Positions 16,814-25,546 of a stretch of 64,000 bases of DNA are shown piece by piece (within the stretch, counting starts at the first letter, position 1; each line of letters starts with the position of its first letter). Source of the stretch: Ruminococcaceae bacterium YAD3003 (GTDB lineage Bacteria; Bacillota; Clostridia; Saccharofermentanales; Saccharofermentanaceae); the NCBI GenBank assembly GCA_900107185.1, contig FNPA01000006.1, positions 1 to 64,000 of the forward strand, given 5' to 3'. A program made the position numbers and the translations under genes. The notes beneath the pieces are model-generated. The model ran no database searches. It saw only the letters and a program-made list of their open reading frames with translations, and was not told where the DNA came from.

Positions 16814-19216
16814 TTACACTCCGAAAACCGAATCGCAGTATCTTACCGTTCCCATTGCATCTTTTGCATATGCATCGGCACCGATCTTATCTGCATATTC
16901 CTGTGTCATTACCGCACCGCCGACAACGACTTTGGTGCCGGGCTTTTTCTCGCGTAATAACTTGATAGTATCTTCCATAGAAGCAACTGTTGTAGTCATG
17001 AGGGCGGAGAGGCCTACGACTTCAATGTTGTTCTCGATTGCGCAGTCTACGATAGTTTCAGGCGGAACGTCTTTGCCTAAGTCGATTACGTCGTAACCGT
17101 AGTTCTCGAGCATTACCTTAACGATGTTCTTACCAATATCGTGAATGTCACCCTTAACTGTTGCGAGGATCACACGGCCCTTAATGTTTCTGGGCTTATC
17201 TGACATTGCTTCTTTAACAACAGCGAAAGCCGCCTTAGCGGCATCCGCGCTCATGAGGAGCTGGGGAAGGAATACCGTACCGGCCTCGTAACCTTTACCT
17301 ACACGGTCGAGTGCAGGAATGAGTTCAGCGTCGATTATCTCAAGTGAATCACGGCCTGAGTCGAGCTGCTCTTTCATTGCTTCTGCGGCTCTTCCCGTAA
17401 CGCCTCTCTCGATTGCTTCTGCGAGTGTGAGGACTGCATTAGTTGAAGCAGAAGATGCTTTCGCGCCTGATGAAGCGGCAACACCTGAACCGGGAACGTA
17501 ATCACTGTACGCGCCGATGAATTCTTCCAATTTCGGGTCGAGATTCATTAGGGCATTAAATGATCTTACGGAAGCCATCATGGGACCGTTGCAGGGGTTG
17601 ATGATCGCGCATGACAAACCATTCTGCATCGCCATTGCGAGGAAGTAAGAGTTAATGAGTTCACGCGCGGGGAGTCCGAATGAGATGTTGGAAACACCTA
17701 AGATGGAATGCCCGTTATAAATGTCTCTTACGCCCTTAACGGTATCAAGTGTAGCAATAGCTGAATCAGGATCCGAAGAGATAGTCATTGCGAGGCCGTC
17801 GATAACGATGTCTTTTCTGGGGATACCGTATTTGTCAGCAGCTTCGTAGATTCTCTTTGCAACAGCGAGTCTGCCTTCTGATGTGGCGGGAATACCGTCT
17901 TCATCTAAGGGAAGTCCTACGAGAACGCCGCCGTATTTTGCAACGAGGGGCATTACTGCTTCGATATTTTCTATCTTACCGTTAACGGAATTGACCATAG
18001 GTTTACCGTTGTAGATACGAAGGCCTCTTTCCAACGCTTCGATATCAGTTGTATCGAGCTGGAGAGGGAGGTTGGTAATCGACTGGATCTTCAATACAAC
18101 GCTCTCCATCATGACGGGCTCATCGATCTCCGGAAGACCTACGTTAACGTCCAAAATGTCAGCGCCTGCAGCTTCCTGGTTCAAAGCCTCGGTAAGAAGA
18201 TAATCTATGTTGTTGTCACGGAGTGCCTGCTGCAGTTTTTTCTTACCGGTAGGATTAATTCTCTCACCGATAACGACAGGCTTCCTGCCGATCTCAACGC
18301 AATCGGCAAAACTCGTGACATAAGTGAAATTCTTTGTTTTAGGTTCGGTGAAGGGGAGTGCCTTGACCGTTTTTATCATTGTGCTGATGTGGTCAGGAGT
18401 CGTGCCGCAGCATCCGCCCATAACATGTACTCCGAGCTTCGCGATCTCTCCCATGATCTCTGCGAACTCTTCGGGGTCCACATCGTATACTGTCTGTCCG
18501 TTCTCAGTTCTCGGAAGACCTGCATTCGGATTAACAACGATAGGAAGTGAGCAGCATTTAACAAGACGTTCAGCGATAGGGAGCATCTGCTTCGGGCCGA
18601 ATCCGCAGTTGATACCGATGGCGTCAACCTTGAGACCTTCGAGCATTGCAACTGTGCCTTCTACGCCGCCGCCGGTAAGGAGCTTACCTGTCTCGTCGTA
18701 AACCATTGTAACGATGACAGGGAGGTCGCAGACTTCATGTGCAGCAACAACTGCAGCCTTAGCTTCATATGAGTCGCTCATTGTCTCGATTACTACAACG
18801 TCGCCGCCTGCTTCAGCTCCTGCCTTGATTATTTCTTTGAATACTTCTACCGCATCGTTGAATGCGAGGTCGCCCATGGGCTCTAAGAGTTTTCCTGTAG
18901 GGCCGACGTCGATAGCGACATAAGCATCGTCTTCGCGGCCTGCTTCCTTTCGAGCCTGCTGGCAGAGTTTAACTGCAGCGGCAACTATCTCAGGAACATT
19001 ATCGAACTTAAATCTGTTGGCACCGAAAGTATTGGTATTTACGATATTAGAGCCTGCATCGAAATAACCCTTGTTAAGATTCTTGATATCATCAGGTCTG
19101 TTGAGATTCCAGAGTTCAGGCAGCTCGCCGCCCTTAAGACCCAGCTTTTGCAGGATCGAACCTGTGCCTCCGTCACAAAATAACCATTCTTTACCAAGTC
19201 TTTCGCGTAAGCCCAT
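16814..19216 (-). CDS. metH: B12-dependent methionine synthase, catalytic part
   Basis: The 800-residue protein contains the homocysteine-binding domain (about 1-290; zinc cysteines in GINCGFGP and GGCCGTTPDH), the methyltetrahydrofolate domain (about 310-570; VIGERINPTGKKK), and the cobalamin cap and binding domains (about 590-800; DIHDIGKNIV, with His as lower cobalt ligand). The C-terminal AdoMet reactivation domain of E. coli MetH is missing and is supplied by the next gene upstream. I chose the ATG at 19216, preceded by AAAGGAT; a longer reading would overlap the reactivation gene. It completes the metF-reactivation-metH operon. Confidence 0.95.
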   Translation of the reverse strand: MGLRERLGKEWLFCDGGTGSILQKLGLKGGELPELWNLNRPDDIKNLNKGYFDAGSNIVNTNTFGANRFKFDNVPEIVAAAVKLCQQARKEAGREDDAYVAIDVGPTGKLLEPMGDLAFNDAVEVFKEIIKAGAEAGGDVVVIETMSDSYEAKAAVVAAHEVCDLPVIVTMVYDETGKLLTGGGVEGTVAMLEGLKVDAIGINCGFGPKQMLPIAERLVKCCSLPIVVNPNAGLPRTENGQTVYDVDPEEFAEIMGEIAKLGVHVMGGCCGTTPDHISTMIKTVKALPFTEPKTKNFTYVTSFADCVEIGRKPVVIGERINPTGKKKLQQALRDNNIDYLLTEALNQEAAGADILDVNVGLPEIDEPVMMESVVLKIQSITNLPLQLDTTDIEALERGLRIYNGKPMVNSVNGKIENIEAVMPLVAKYGGVLVGLPLDEDGIPATSEGRLAVAKRIYEAADKYGIPRKDIVIDGLAMTISSDPDSAIATLDTVKGVRDIYNGHSILGVSNISFGLPARELINSYFLAMAMQNGLSCAIINPCNGPMMASVRSFNALMNLDPKLEEFIGAYSDYVPGSGVAASSGAKASSASTNAVLTLAEAIERGVTGRAAEAMKEQLDSGRDSLEIIDAELIPALDRVGKGYEAGTVFLPQLLMSADAAKAAFAVVKEAMSDKPRNIKGRVILATVKGDIHDIGKNIVKVMLENYGYDVIDLGKDVPPETIVDCAIENNIEVVGLSALMTTTVASMEDTIKLLREKKPGTKVVVGGAVMTQEYADKIGADAYAKDAMGTVRYCDSVFGV

Positions 19217-19220
19217 ATAT

Positions 19221-19898
19221 TTATCCTTTCTCGGAAGAGAATTCGCATTTGCCATGCATATTGCAGTCTTTGCATCCGGAGCACCCTGAAGGTCTGACGT
19301 CTCCACCGATTCCGATTATAGCGGTTACAGATTTAGTAGGCACCATGAGAAGTGAATCCGTAAGTTCGATGCCGATCTGTTTGGATATATCGAGGAGCCT
19401 GAACCAGTCTTTCTGATGGTCGAGCTTCAGATCACCGTATCCGGGTGAGAAGCGGGGCCTTAAATAGAGATTGTCCTTTTCGTATTCGCGCTTTAATCTG
19501 TCATTCTCGCTGTCTAAAAATGCTTCAATGGCAGCTGCGCCCGCTGCCTGGTAAATCGCAGCATCAGCTGCAGAAGTAACGGACGCTCTTCTTACCAGCA
19601 TGTCGCATGAAGGACCGATCGTTGCTGCGAGAAGTATAGCCCTTAAACAGCCTGACAGGTTTCTGGCCAGTGATTCTGATTCGAGTACCAGGTTCTCTGA
19701 TTCAGCATGAATAACTACAGTTCTCTCTGCCACTTCGATTGCAAATTCTTTCAATATAATGCGCGGATGGGACTGAGTTCCTACCTGGTCGATGGCCTTG
19801 TTAATACGCTCCTGCATATCAGGAGTTACTTCGGCAATGCCGTGATAGCCCATGTAACGCTGGACTTCTTTAATGGGAATGTCTACACAAAGCGGCAT
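19221..19898 (-). CDS. Methionine synthase reactivation-domain protein
   Basis: The 225-residue protein corresponds to the C-terminal AdoMet-dependent activation domain of MetH. The RFSPGYGDLKLDHQ segment matches the conserved RxSPGYG region that binds AdoMet, and MVPTKSVTAIIGIG matches the end of the domain. A cysteine-rich tail follows (CSGCKDCNMHGKC), as often seen in the stand-alone form. It should reductively remethylate oxidised cobalamin on MetH. It overlaps the metF stop by one base (TGATG) and ends just before metH, so the three are coexpressed. Confidence 0.88.
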   Translation of the reverse strand: MPLCVDIPIKEVQRYMGYHGIAEVTPDMQERINKAIDQVGTQSHPRIILKEFAIEVAERTVVIHAESENLVLESESLARNLSGCLRAILLAATIGPSCDMLVRRASVTSAADAAIYQAAGAAAIEAFLDSENDRLKREYEKDNLYLRPRFSPGYGDLKLDHQKDWFRLLDISKQIGIELTDSLLMVPTKSVTAIIGIGGDVRPSGCSGCKDCNMHGKCEFSSEKG

Positions 19899-20761
19899 CA
19901 GCTGACGATTCCTTTGAGATTATTGAGAATATCGGCAGCAACATCAGGCTTATTCATTGAATAAACATGGATGTGGTTAACACCATTAGCGATGAGGTCG
20001 ATTATCTGCTCAGTAGCGTAAACGATACCTGCCTGACGCATAGCGACAGGGTCATCACCGAATCTGTCTACGATCGCCTTGAAACGCTCAGGTACCGCAG
20101 TGCCTGAGAGCTGTACGGAACGAGAGAGTTGTTTTGCTGTTGTGACAGGCATAATGCCCGGAAGAACAGGAACATTGATGCCAATGTCCTTAACTCTGTA
20201 GAGGAAGTTGTAGAAGATGTTGTTGTCAAAGAACATCTGCGTTGTGAGGAAGTCGCAGCCTGCATCAACCTTTTCCTTAAGGAAATGAATATCGTCTGAC
20301 TTGCGGGCGCACTCAACGTGACCTTCGGGATAGCATGCACCGCCGATGCAAAGATCAGGGGCAATAGATTTGATATGTCTTATGAGGTCTGATGCATGCT
20401 CAAAATCATGGCAGATTACACCATCTTTGGGAATATCGCCTCTTAATGCCATGATATTGTCTATGTTATTTTCACGGATCCTCTTGATCATATCGTCTAC
20501 GTGCTCTTTTGTGGATGCAACGCATGTCAGGTGGGGGAGGACAGATACACCATGAAGATTCTTGATATCTGAAGCGACTTCAATGGTGAGTTTAGATGTT
20601 GAGCCTGCCGCACCGTATGTGACGGACATGAATGAAGGCTTGAGCGCCGCAATGGAGCCTGCTGCTGCCTTAACGTTGTCTAAATCAGCCTCTTTCTTCG
20701 GAGGGAAAACCTCGAAAGAGATGGAAGGGGTCTGTTCCTTGAGTATTTCGTTAATTTTCAT
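19898..20761 (-). CDS. metF: Methylenetetrahydrofolate reductase
   Basis: The 287-residue flavoenzyme matches the family length. Motifs include PSISFEVFPPKK near the start (Glu in the active site), MSVTYGAAGSTS, and LTTQMFFDN further on. It should reduce 5,10-methylene-THF to 5-methyl-THF, the methyl donor used by the MetH encoded downstream. It is the first gene of the operon. The 144-bp gap to the divergent importer operon shows no SAM or cobalamin riboswitch. The ATG at 20761 is the natural start. Confidence 0.93.
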   Translation of the reverse strand: MKINEILKEQTPSISFEVFPPKKEADLDNVKAAAGSIAALKPSFMSVTYGAAGSTSKLTIEVASDIKNLHGVSVLPHLTCVASTKEHVDDMIKRIRENNIDNIMALRGDIPKDGVICHDFEHASDLIRHIKSIAPDLCIGGACYPEGHVECARKSDDIHFLKEKVDAGCDFLTTQMFFDNNIFYNFLYRVKDIGINVPVLPGIMPVTTAKQLSRSVQLSGTAVPERFKAIVDRFGDDPVAMRQAGIVYATEQIIDLIANGVNHIHVYSMNKPDVAADILNNLKGIVS

Positions 20762-20905
20762 AATAAACTGCCTTGTTTTGAATATAGTTTTCGATAATCA
20801 AGAATAGCATAAAGTATACATCAAAAGTTGTCAGAATATTATAATTAATACGGATACAGGGGCGCAATTGCGTTTTTGTACAAGTGTTATTTGGAGGTAT
20901 AGACA
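20762..20905. other. Divergent promoter region of metF and the ABC importer
   Basis: The 144 bp are AT-rich, with a plus-strand ribosome site TTTGGAGG before 20906. I looked for SAM (S-box) and cobalamin riboswitch signatures and saw none. Control of the two divergent units is not evident. Confidence 0.4.
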
Positions 20906-21967
20906 ATGAAAAAGATAGTTGCTGTTATTTTGGCAGTTGCAACAACATTGGCTCTTGCAACAGGTTGTGCCAAGGTAATGGAGATCAAGGAAATGGCAGA
21001 GGCTTCTGATGTTGAGTCTTTGTTTTCCGTAGGTTTGGATGTATACGATGAACTTACTATCGAGGTTCCTACAAAGGACCGCGCCGGTAATGACATTAAG
21101 GTTCCTGAAACTGTTAATAAGATCGTTTCCATGGCACCTTCCACAACACAGTTCCTTATCGACCTCGGTTTGAGCGATAAGATCGTTGGTATTGACACTA
21201 ATTCCGCTACATATCTTGATAAGCTCCCTGCAAACGTTGCACAGTTCGATATGATGGCACCTGATAACGAGGCAATCGCTGCTCTTAACCCTGATATCGT
21301 TTTCACATCCGGTATGAGCTCTGTAGGCGGTACTTCTCCATTCCAGTCACTCATCGACAGCGGTATCTGTGTTGCAGATATTCCTTCACCTGACTCTCTT
21401 GCAGGAATCAGTGAAGACCTCAAGTTCATCGGTGCATGCGTAGGTAAGGGACCTGAGGCTCTCGCTTATGCTAAGGGATTTGATGTTTTCGTAGAGGGCC
21501 TCGAAGAAACAGCTAAGGAAATCCCTGAGGGAGAGACAAAGACAGTTCTCGTAATGATGAATGTTCCTTCTGCTGAAGCTCCTACGATCTACACTTTCGG
21601 TAAGGGTACTTACATGAATGAGATGATCGAGGCAGTTGGCGCAAAGAATGTTTTCGGCGACCAGGAAGGCTGGCTCGCAGTTTCTATTGAGGATGCTATC
21701 GCAGCTAACCCTGACGTAATCCTTATGGATTGCAACTGGGATCCTAACGCAGTTGAAGAAGTAAAGGCTCTCGAAGGCTGGGAGAACGTTTCAGCTATCC
21801 AGAACGGTGCTGTATTCCAGATCGATGAGGATCTCTGCTCACGTCCTAACCAGCATGTTGCTGACGCAACACTCGAGTGGGGCAAGTGCATTTACAATGA
21901 CCGTTTCGCTAACATCACTTCATTAACTGATATTAAGGACGATGTCGTTGAGAGTTTGGTTGGATGA
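20906..21967 (+). CDS. ABC importer substrate-binding lipoprotein (BtuF/FhuD-like)
   Basis: The 353-residue lipoprotein (lipobox LATGC near residue 22) has a class III solute-binding fold: KIVSMAPSTTQFLIDLGLSDKIVGID, then NPDIVFTSG in the first lobe and NPDVILMD in the second. The family binds cobalamin, heme or ferric siderophores. The neighbouring divergent B12-dependent methionine synthase operon makes cobalamin plausible, but that is inference. Its stop overlaps the permease start by 4 bp (ATGA). Confidence 0.85.
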   Translation: MKKIVAVILAVATTLALATGCAKVMEIKEMAEASDVESLFSVGLDVYDELTIEVPTKDRAGNDIKVPETVNKIVSMAPSTTQFLIDLGLSDKIVGIDTNSATYLDKLPANVAQFDMMAPDNEAIAALNPDIVFTSGMSSVGGTSPFQSLIDSGICVADIPSPDSLAGISEDLKFIGACVGKGPEALAYAKGFDVFVEGLEETAKEIPEGETKTVLVMMNVPSAEAPTIYTFGKGTYMNEMIEAVGAKNVFGDQEGWLAVSIEDAIAANPDVILMDCNWDPNAVEEVKALEGWENVSAIQNGAVFQIDEDLCSRPNQHVADATLEWGKCIYNDRFANITSLTDIKDDVVESLVG

Positions 21968-23022
21968 CACAAAGCTCAAGAACAGAATTAACTAAAAAGG
22001 GCACAGGACTGAAGGTAGCAATATCGGCAGTCCTGTGCCTTATTATTCTCGTTCTGGCGATCAGGGTCGGAAGCGTCCATATCTCGCTCAAAGACCTGTT
22101 CGGAATCATCGGAGGACATATAACGGGCGACGGAATTCCTGAAGGGATCGAGCCCAGAATGGATTCCATTTTCTGGACCATAAGAATGCCCAGAGCCATA
22201 ATGGCTTTTCTCGTTGGAGGAGCACTCTCGATAAGTGGCGCATGCATGCAGGCTCTGCTGCAGAACCCACTGGCATCTTCTTACACATTAGGAGTCTCAT
22301 CCGGTGCCTCATTGGGTGCGGCATTCGTTCTCGTCCTTGAGATATCCATCCCGGTATTGGCAGGCTTCATGCTTCCGTTTGCCGGTTTTATATTCGGACT
22401 AGCTGCAGTTACGGCAGCCCTTCTTCTTGCTTCAGCAATCGACAGGAGCATATCTAACACAACGGTTGTTCTGATAGGTATGGTCCTGTCGCTTTTTGTA
22501 AACGGCATTCTGAATCTTTTATCTTCACTTTATTCTGACCATTCAAAGCAGCTCTATCTGTGGATGATGGGTTCGTTCTCCGCAAGAGGATGGAAGCATT
22601 GCGCTATCCTTTTCCCGGTGCTTGTAATTTGCTTTGTTCTGCTTATGACTATGGCCCGTAAGATGGACATCATGAGCTTCGGCGATCTTCAGGCTCAGGC
22701 GATGGGTGTAGATGCAAAGAAGACGAAGATCATTGCAATACTCATCTGTTCATTGCTTACCGGTGTATCGGTTGCGTTTACGGGTGTTATTGGTTTCGTT
22801 GATCTGGCAGCACCTCACATAGTCAGAAAGATCTTCGGACCTGCTCACAAGATCGTTATACCAATGTCATTTATTTACGGCGGCGCATTCATGGCTCTGT
22901 GCGACCTGATATCCAGAACCCTGTTGTCGCCCAGAGAGATTCCTGTCGGCGCGGTTACGGCTCTTCTCGGCGCACCGTTCTTTGCCTATGTTTTCTTCGC
23001 ATCAAGGAGGAAACACGCATGA
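21964..23022 (+). CDS. ABC importer permease (BtuC/FecCD family)
   Basis: The 352-residue membrane protein has about ten transmembrane helices and the FecCD signature regions: RMPRAIMAFLVGGALSISGACMQALLQNPLASSYTLG and, near the end, GFVDLAAPHIVRKIFG and EIPVGAVTALLGAPFF. It forms a homodimeric channel for cobalamin or iron complexes. It is coupled to the binding protein upstream and to the ATPase downstream (ATGA overlaps at both ends). Confidence 0.93.
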   Translation: MTQSSRTELTKKGTGLKVAISAVLCLIILVLAIRVGSVHISLKDLFGIIGGHITGDGIPEGIEPRMDSIFWTIRMPRAIMAFLVGGALSISGACMQALLQNPLASSYTLGVSSGASLGAAFVLVLEISIPVLAGFMLPFAGFIFGLAAVTAALLLASAIDRSISNTTVVLIGMVLSLFVNGILNLLSSLYSDHSKQLYLWMMGSFSARGWKHCAILFPVLVICFVLLMTMARKMDIMSFGDLQAQAMGVDAKKTKIIAILICSLLTGVSVAFTGVIGFVDLAAPHIVRKIFGPAHKIVIPMSFIYGGAFMALCDLISRTLLSPREIPVGAVTALLGAPFFAYVFFASRRKHA

Positions 23023-23771
23023 AGATAGTTGTAAAAGACATGAGTGCCGGATACGGTTCTTCAGAAGTATTGAAGGATATTAATCTCGAAATAAATTCTG
23101 GCGAGAAAGTCTTTATCGGTGGCTCTAACGGCTCAGGTAAGACGACTCTGCTCAAAGTTTTGGCAGGACTCATTTCCCACAAGGGACTGGTGACAGTAGA
23201 CGGAAAAGAAGTTTCCAAAATGAAGAGAAAAGATGCTGCCAGACTTATATCTCTCATGCCTCAGACGAGTGAGGTTTATTTCCCGTACACTGTCTATGAA
23301 ACGGTAATGCTCGGAACATATGCATCTTCCGGAAGTGCGTTCGGAGGAGTGCCTGCCTCAGCAGTTGAATATGCTCTCAAGTGCATGGAAGACTGCGGGG
23401 TTTCAGACCTCAGGGACAGACACCTGGACGAACTCTCAGGCGGACAGCTGCAGAGAGTCTTGCTGGCACGTACTTTCGCGCAGAAATCTCCATTCCTTTT
23501 CCTTGATGAACCGGGTAATAATCTCGACATCAAATACAGGGCTGAACTCTGCGATAAATTAAATGTATGGGCAGCAGGGCAGACCTCAGAAATACCCAAT
23601 ACACTCGTTGCAATCTTCCATGATCTCGAGCAGGCGAGAAGGTGCTGTACGAGGGCCGTAATGCTCAAGGAGGGCAAGGTGGTTTTCGACGGTGATATCA
23701 GCGAAGCAATGAAGCCCGACATGCTCATGAAAGTCTATGACTTTGATGTCACTTCATATATAGGTGAATGA
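23019..23771 (+). CDS. ABC importer ATPase (BtuD/FecE family)
   Basis: The 250-residue ATPase shows Walker A GGSNGSGKTT, signature ELSGGQLQRV, Walker B FLFLDEPGNNLD and switch H in AIFHDLEQARR. I chose the ATG at 23019, which overlaps the permease stop and follows AGGAGGAAAC at proper spacing; a longer in-frame reading starts inside the permease gene. It powers the cobalamin or metal-chelate importer. The usual FecE-type DLGNNLD is written PGNNLD here. No terminator is obvious after it. Confidence 0.92.
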   Translation: MKIVVKDMSAGYGSSEVLKDINLEINSGEKVFIGGSNGSGKTTLLKVLAGLISHKGLVTVDGKEVSKMKRKDAARLISLMPQTSEVYFPYTVYETVMLGTYASSGSAFGGVPASAVEYALKCMEDCGVSDLRDRHLDELSGGQLQRVLLARTFAQKSPFLFLDEPGNNLDIKYRAELCDKLNVWAAGQTSEIPNTLVAIFHDLEQARRCCTRAVMLKEGKVVFDGDISEAMKPDMLMKVYDFDVTSYIGE

Positions 23772-23947
23772 CTTATTACAAAATGCTTCTTCAGAGGACG
23801 TAAATATGCCTTCTTTGTGCAATTTACAATCATTCCAAGCCCTTGAACGAGCCTAAAATAGCGAATGTATTATTACAATTCCAATAACGTGAATGATATT
23901 ATTTTGCCAATAATTACATATCAGGTACTCAAGGAGGGGTATTTACG

Positions 23948-25081
23948 ATGGGTAAATCGAAGGCTAAGAACAAGAAAACCTTCAAAGAGTTTTTGAAGAG
24001 CAAGGATATTAACGTATCCGCAAAGACTTATTTTGTTGATGCCATGGGTGGAATGGCGCAAGGGCTTTTTGCTTCACTTTTGATCGGAACGATTCTTTCG
24101 ACAGTAGCTAAGTATCTTGCGATGATCAATGTTCCGTTCTTTGTTACACTTGCTCATTTTATCGGACAGGCAGGTTCACTTGCTTCCGCAGTTACAGGTG
24201 CTGCAATCGGTGTCGGAATCGCATTCGCACTTAAGGCACCTATGCTCGTTATGGCATGTGCTGCTGCAGTTGGTTATTTCGCAAACGCTTATCCGGGTTC
24301 AGTCGGACAGTGCGGCTTCTACTATCTCGACAAGCCTTATACGGCTGGTCCTTTGGGAGTATTCATTGCAGTTATCGTTGCTGTTGAATTCGGTAAGATG
24401 GTTTCCAAGGAAACTAAGGTCGATATCCTCGTAACACCTATCGTTACTCTTGGTGTTGGTCTGTCTGTAGCTTACGTAACATGCCCGCCGATTGCTATCG
24501 CAATGAACTGGCTCGGTGAATTCATCAACACAGCTACAACACTTCACCCGTTCCTCATGGGTATCATCATCTCAGTAGTTGTAGGAATCATTTTGACACT
24601 TCCTATCTCTTCTGCTGCTATCTGCGCTTCGATCGGTATCGCAGGTATTGCAGGCGGCGCTGCTCTCGCAGGATGCTGCGCTCAGATGGTTGGTTTTGCA
24701 GTTGCTTCTTACAGAGAGAATAAGTGGGGCGGAGTCATTTCCCAGGGTCTCGGAACGTCAATGCTCCAGATGCCTAACATCATGGTTCACCCTCAGATCT
24801 GGATCCCTGCAACACTTGCTTCTGCAATCACAGGCCCTATGGCAACAATGATCTTCAAGCTCGAGTGCACAGGCGTTTCAGCAGGTATGGGTACATGCGG
24901 TCTCGTAGGTCCTATCGGATGCTTCTCTGCAATGACTGAGTCAGGAAATCTCAACTGGTATGCATGGCTCGGAATGTTCTGCATCTGCTTCTTTACACCT
25001 GCAGTTCTCTCTCTCATCTTCAGCGAGATCATGAGAAAAATCGGCTGGATAAAGCCCGGTTACATGAAGCTCCAGAGCTAA
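23948..25081 (+). CDS. PTS EIIC-like membrane protein, PfoR type
   Basis: The 377-residue protein has about nine to ten transmembrane segments and matches the PTS_EIIC_2/PfoR family: YFVDAMGGMAQGLFASLLIGTI near the start and GIAGGAALAGCCAQMVGFAVASYREN in the middle. Members are sugar-transport-like proteins, but no EIIA, EIIB or sugar enzyme genes lie nearby, so function is uncertain. It is preceded by AAGGAGGGG and sits alone between the B12-type importer and a 465-bp non-coding region. Confidence 0.8.
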   Translation: MGKSKAKNKKTFKEFLKSKDINVSAKTYFVDAMGGMAQGLFASLLIGTILSTVAKYLAMINVPFFVTLAHFIGQAGSLASAVTGAAIGVGIAFALKAPMLVMACAAAVGYFANAYPGSVGQCGFYYLDKPYTAGPLGVFIAVIVAVEFGKMVSKETKVDILVTPIVTLGVGLSVAYVTCPPIAIAMNWLGEFINTATTLHPFLMGIIISVVVGIILTLPISSAAICASIGIAGIAGGAALAGCCAQMVGFAVASYRENKWGGVISQGLGTSMLQMPNIMVHPQIWIPATLASAITGPMATMIFKLECTGVSAGMGTCGLVGPIGCFSAMTESGNLNWYAWLGMFCICFFTPAVLSLIFSEIMRKIGWIKPGYMKLQS

Positions 25082-25182
25082 AAATACTTCGAAAATCAAA
25101 TTGTAAGTATTGCATATTTTTACCCCATGTTTACCACAAAGGTAAGGGTAATTTGACACATTCTGATTTGCATTTTTTCGAT

Positions 25183-25317
25183 TATAATCAGGATGTGGAT
25201 ATTAGGATAGAGGTTCCACAGATCACACCCCGAATGTGATGGAATCATCCTAACAAAGCATTACATAGTTTTTTGTTTCGGCAGCGCGGCTTCCCAAAGG
25301 AGCCGCGTTTGCTTTTT
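25183..25317 (+). ncRNA. Candidate small RNA or structured leader with terminator
   Basis: A perfect TATAAT (25183-25188) would start a transcript near 25195. Then comes a compact hairpin with one uninterrupted 3' strand (235-253 of the 25 kb block): TTAGGAT/ATCCTAA, GGTTCC/GGAATC and ATCACA/TGTGAT stack, with bulges AGA and ACAG only on the 5' side and loop CCCCGAA. A strong Rho-independent terminator follows (CGCGGCTTC/GGAGCCGCG at 25285-25307, then T-rich). The unit of about 120 nt is self-contained. I do not recognise a known riboswitch. The nearest downstream gene starts 230 bp later. Confidence 0.55.
25284..25317 (+). terminator. Rho-independent terminator
   Basis: CGCGGCTTC and GGAGCCGCG pair over 9 bp (one G-T) around CCAAA, followed by TTTGCTTTTT. 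It ends the candidate small RNA or, alternatively, the PfoR transcript. Confidence 0.85.
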
Positions 25318-25345
25318 GTGTGTTATTTGTGTTCCGGATGTGTGT

Positions 25346-25454
25346 GCAAATTTTGTGCATATTATGTCTCTATTTACTACACAAAAAACTACACTTATGA
25401 ACGAATGTGCGAAAAACGTGTAGTAAACAAGGGCGAATTATGCACAAATTTGTC
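25346..25454. repeat. Nested inverted repeats in a non-coding region
   Basis: The outer arms 25346-25361 and 25439-25454 read GCAAATTTTGTGCATA and TATGCACAAATTTGTC, nearly complementary. Inside them, TTTACTACAC (25373-25382) faces GTGTAGTAAA (25418-25427), a perfect 10-bp pair, with an extra ACTACAC at 25388. The region lies just after a terminator and before the ABC exporter gene. It recalls the dyad arrays elsewhere in the window but lacks their clean period. Confidence 0.6.
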
Positions 25455-25546
25455 ACGACGAAAATTACACTTTTCTCCGCCCTCTTTTTTCTCAGGTTTT
25501 TCTATGGTAAAAGTAACTGGTAAGCATTAATCAAGGAGACTATGTT

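Noticed and set aside
18324-18701. 125-codon frame opposite metH
   Set aside because: It is the antisense of a well-supported gene and has low-complexity composition, with no ribosome site.
20762-20905. SAM or cobalamin riboswitch between metF and the importer
   Set aside because: The gap is only 144 bp and none of the conserved S-box or B12-box segments are visible.
22899-23018. Longer start for the importer ATPase
   Set aside because: It lies inside the permease gene; the ATG at 23019 has AGGAGG and overlaps the stop by ATGA.
25153-25188. TTGACA with TATAAT as a promoter
   Set aside because: The two boxes are 24 bp apart, too far for a standard promoter; the -10 may still work with a weaker -35 (TTCTGA at 25161).
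25209-25232. preQ1-I riboswitch
   Set aside because: AGAGGTTC and CACCC occur, but the second half (CTCT complement and A-rich tail) is missing and another hairpin explains the bases better.
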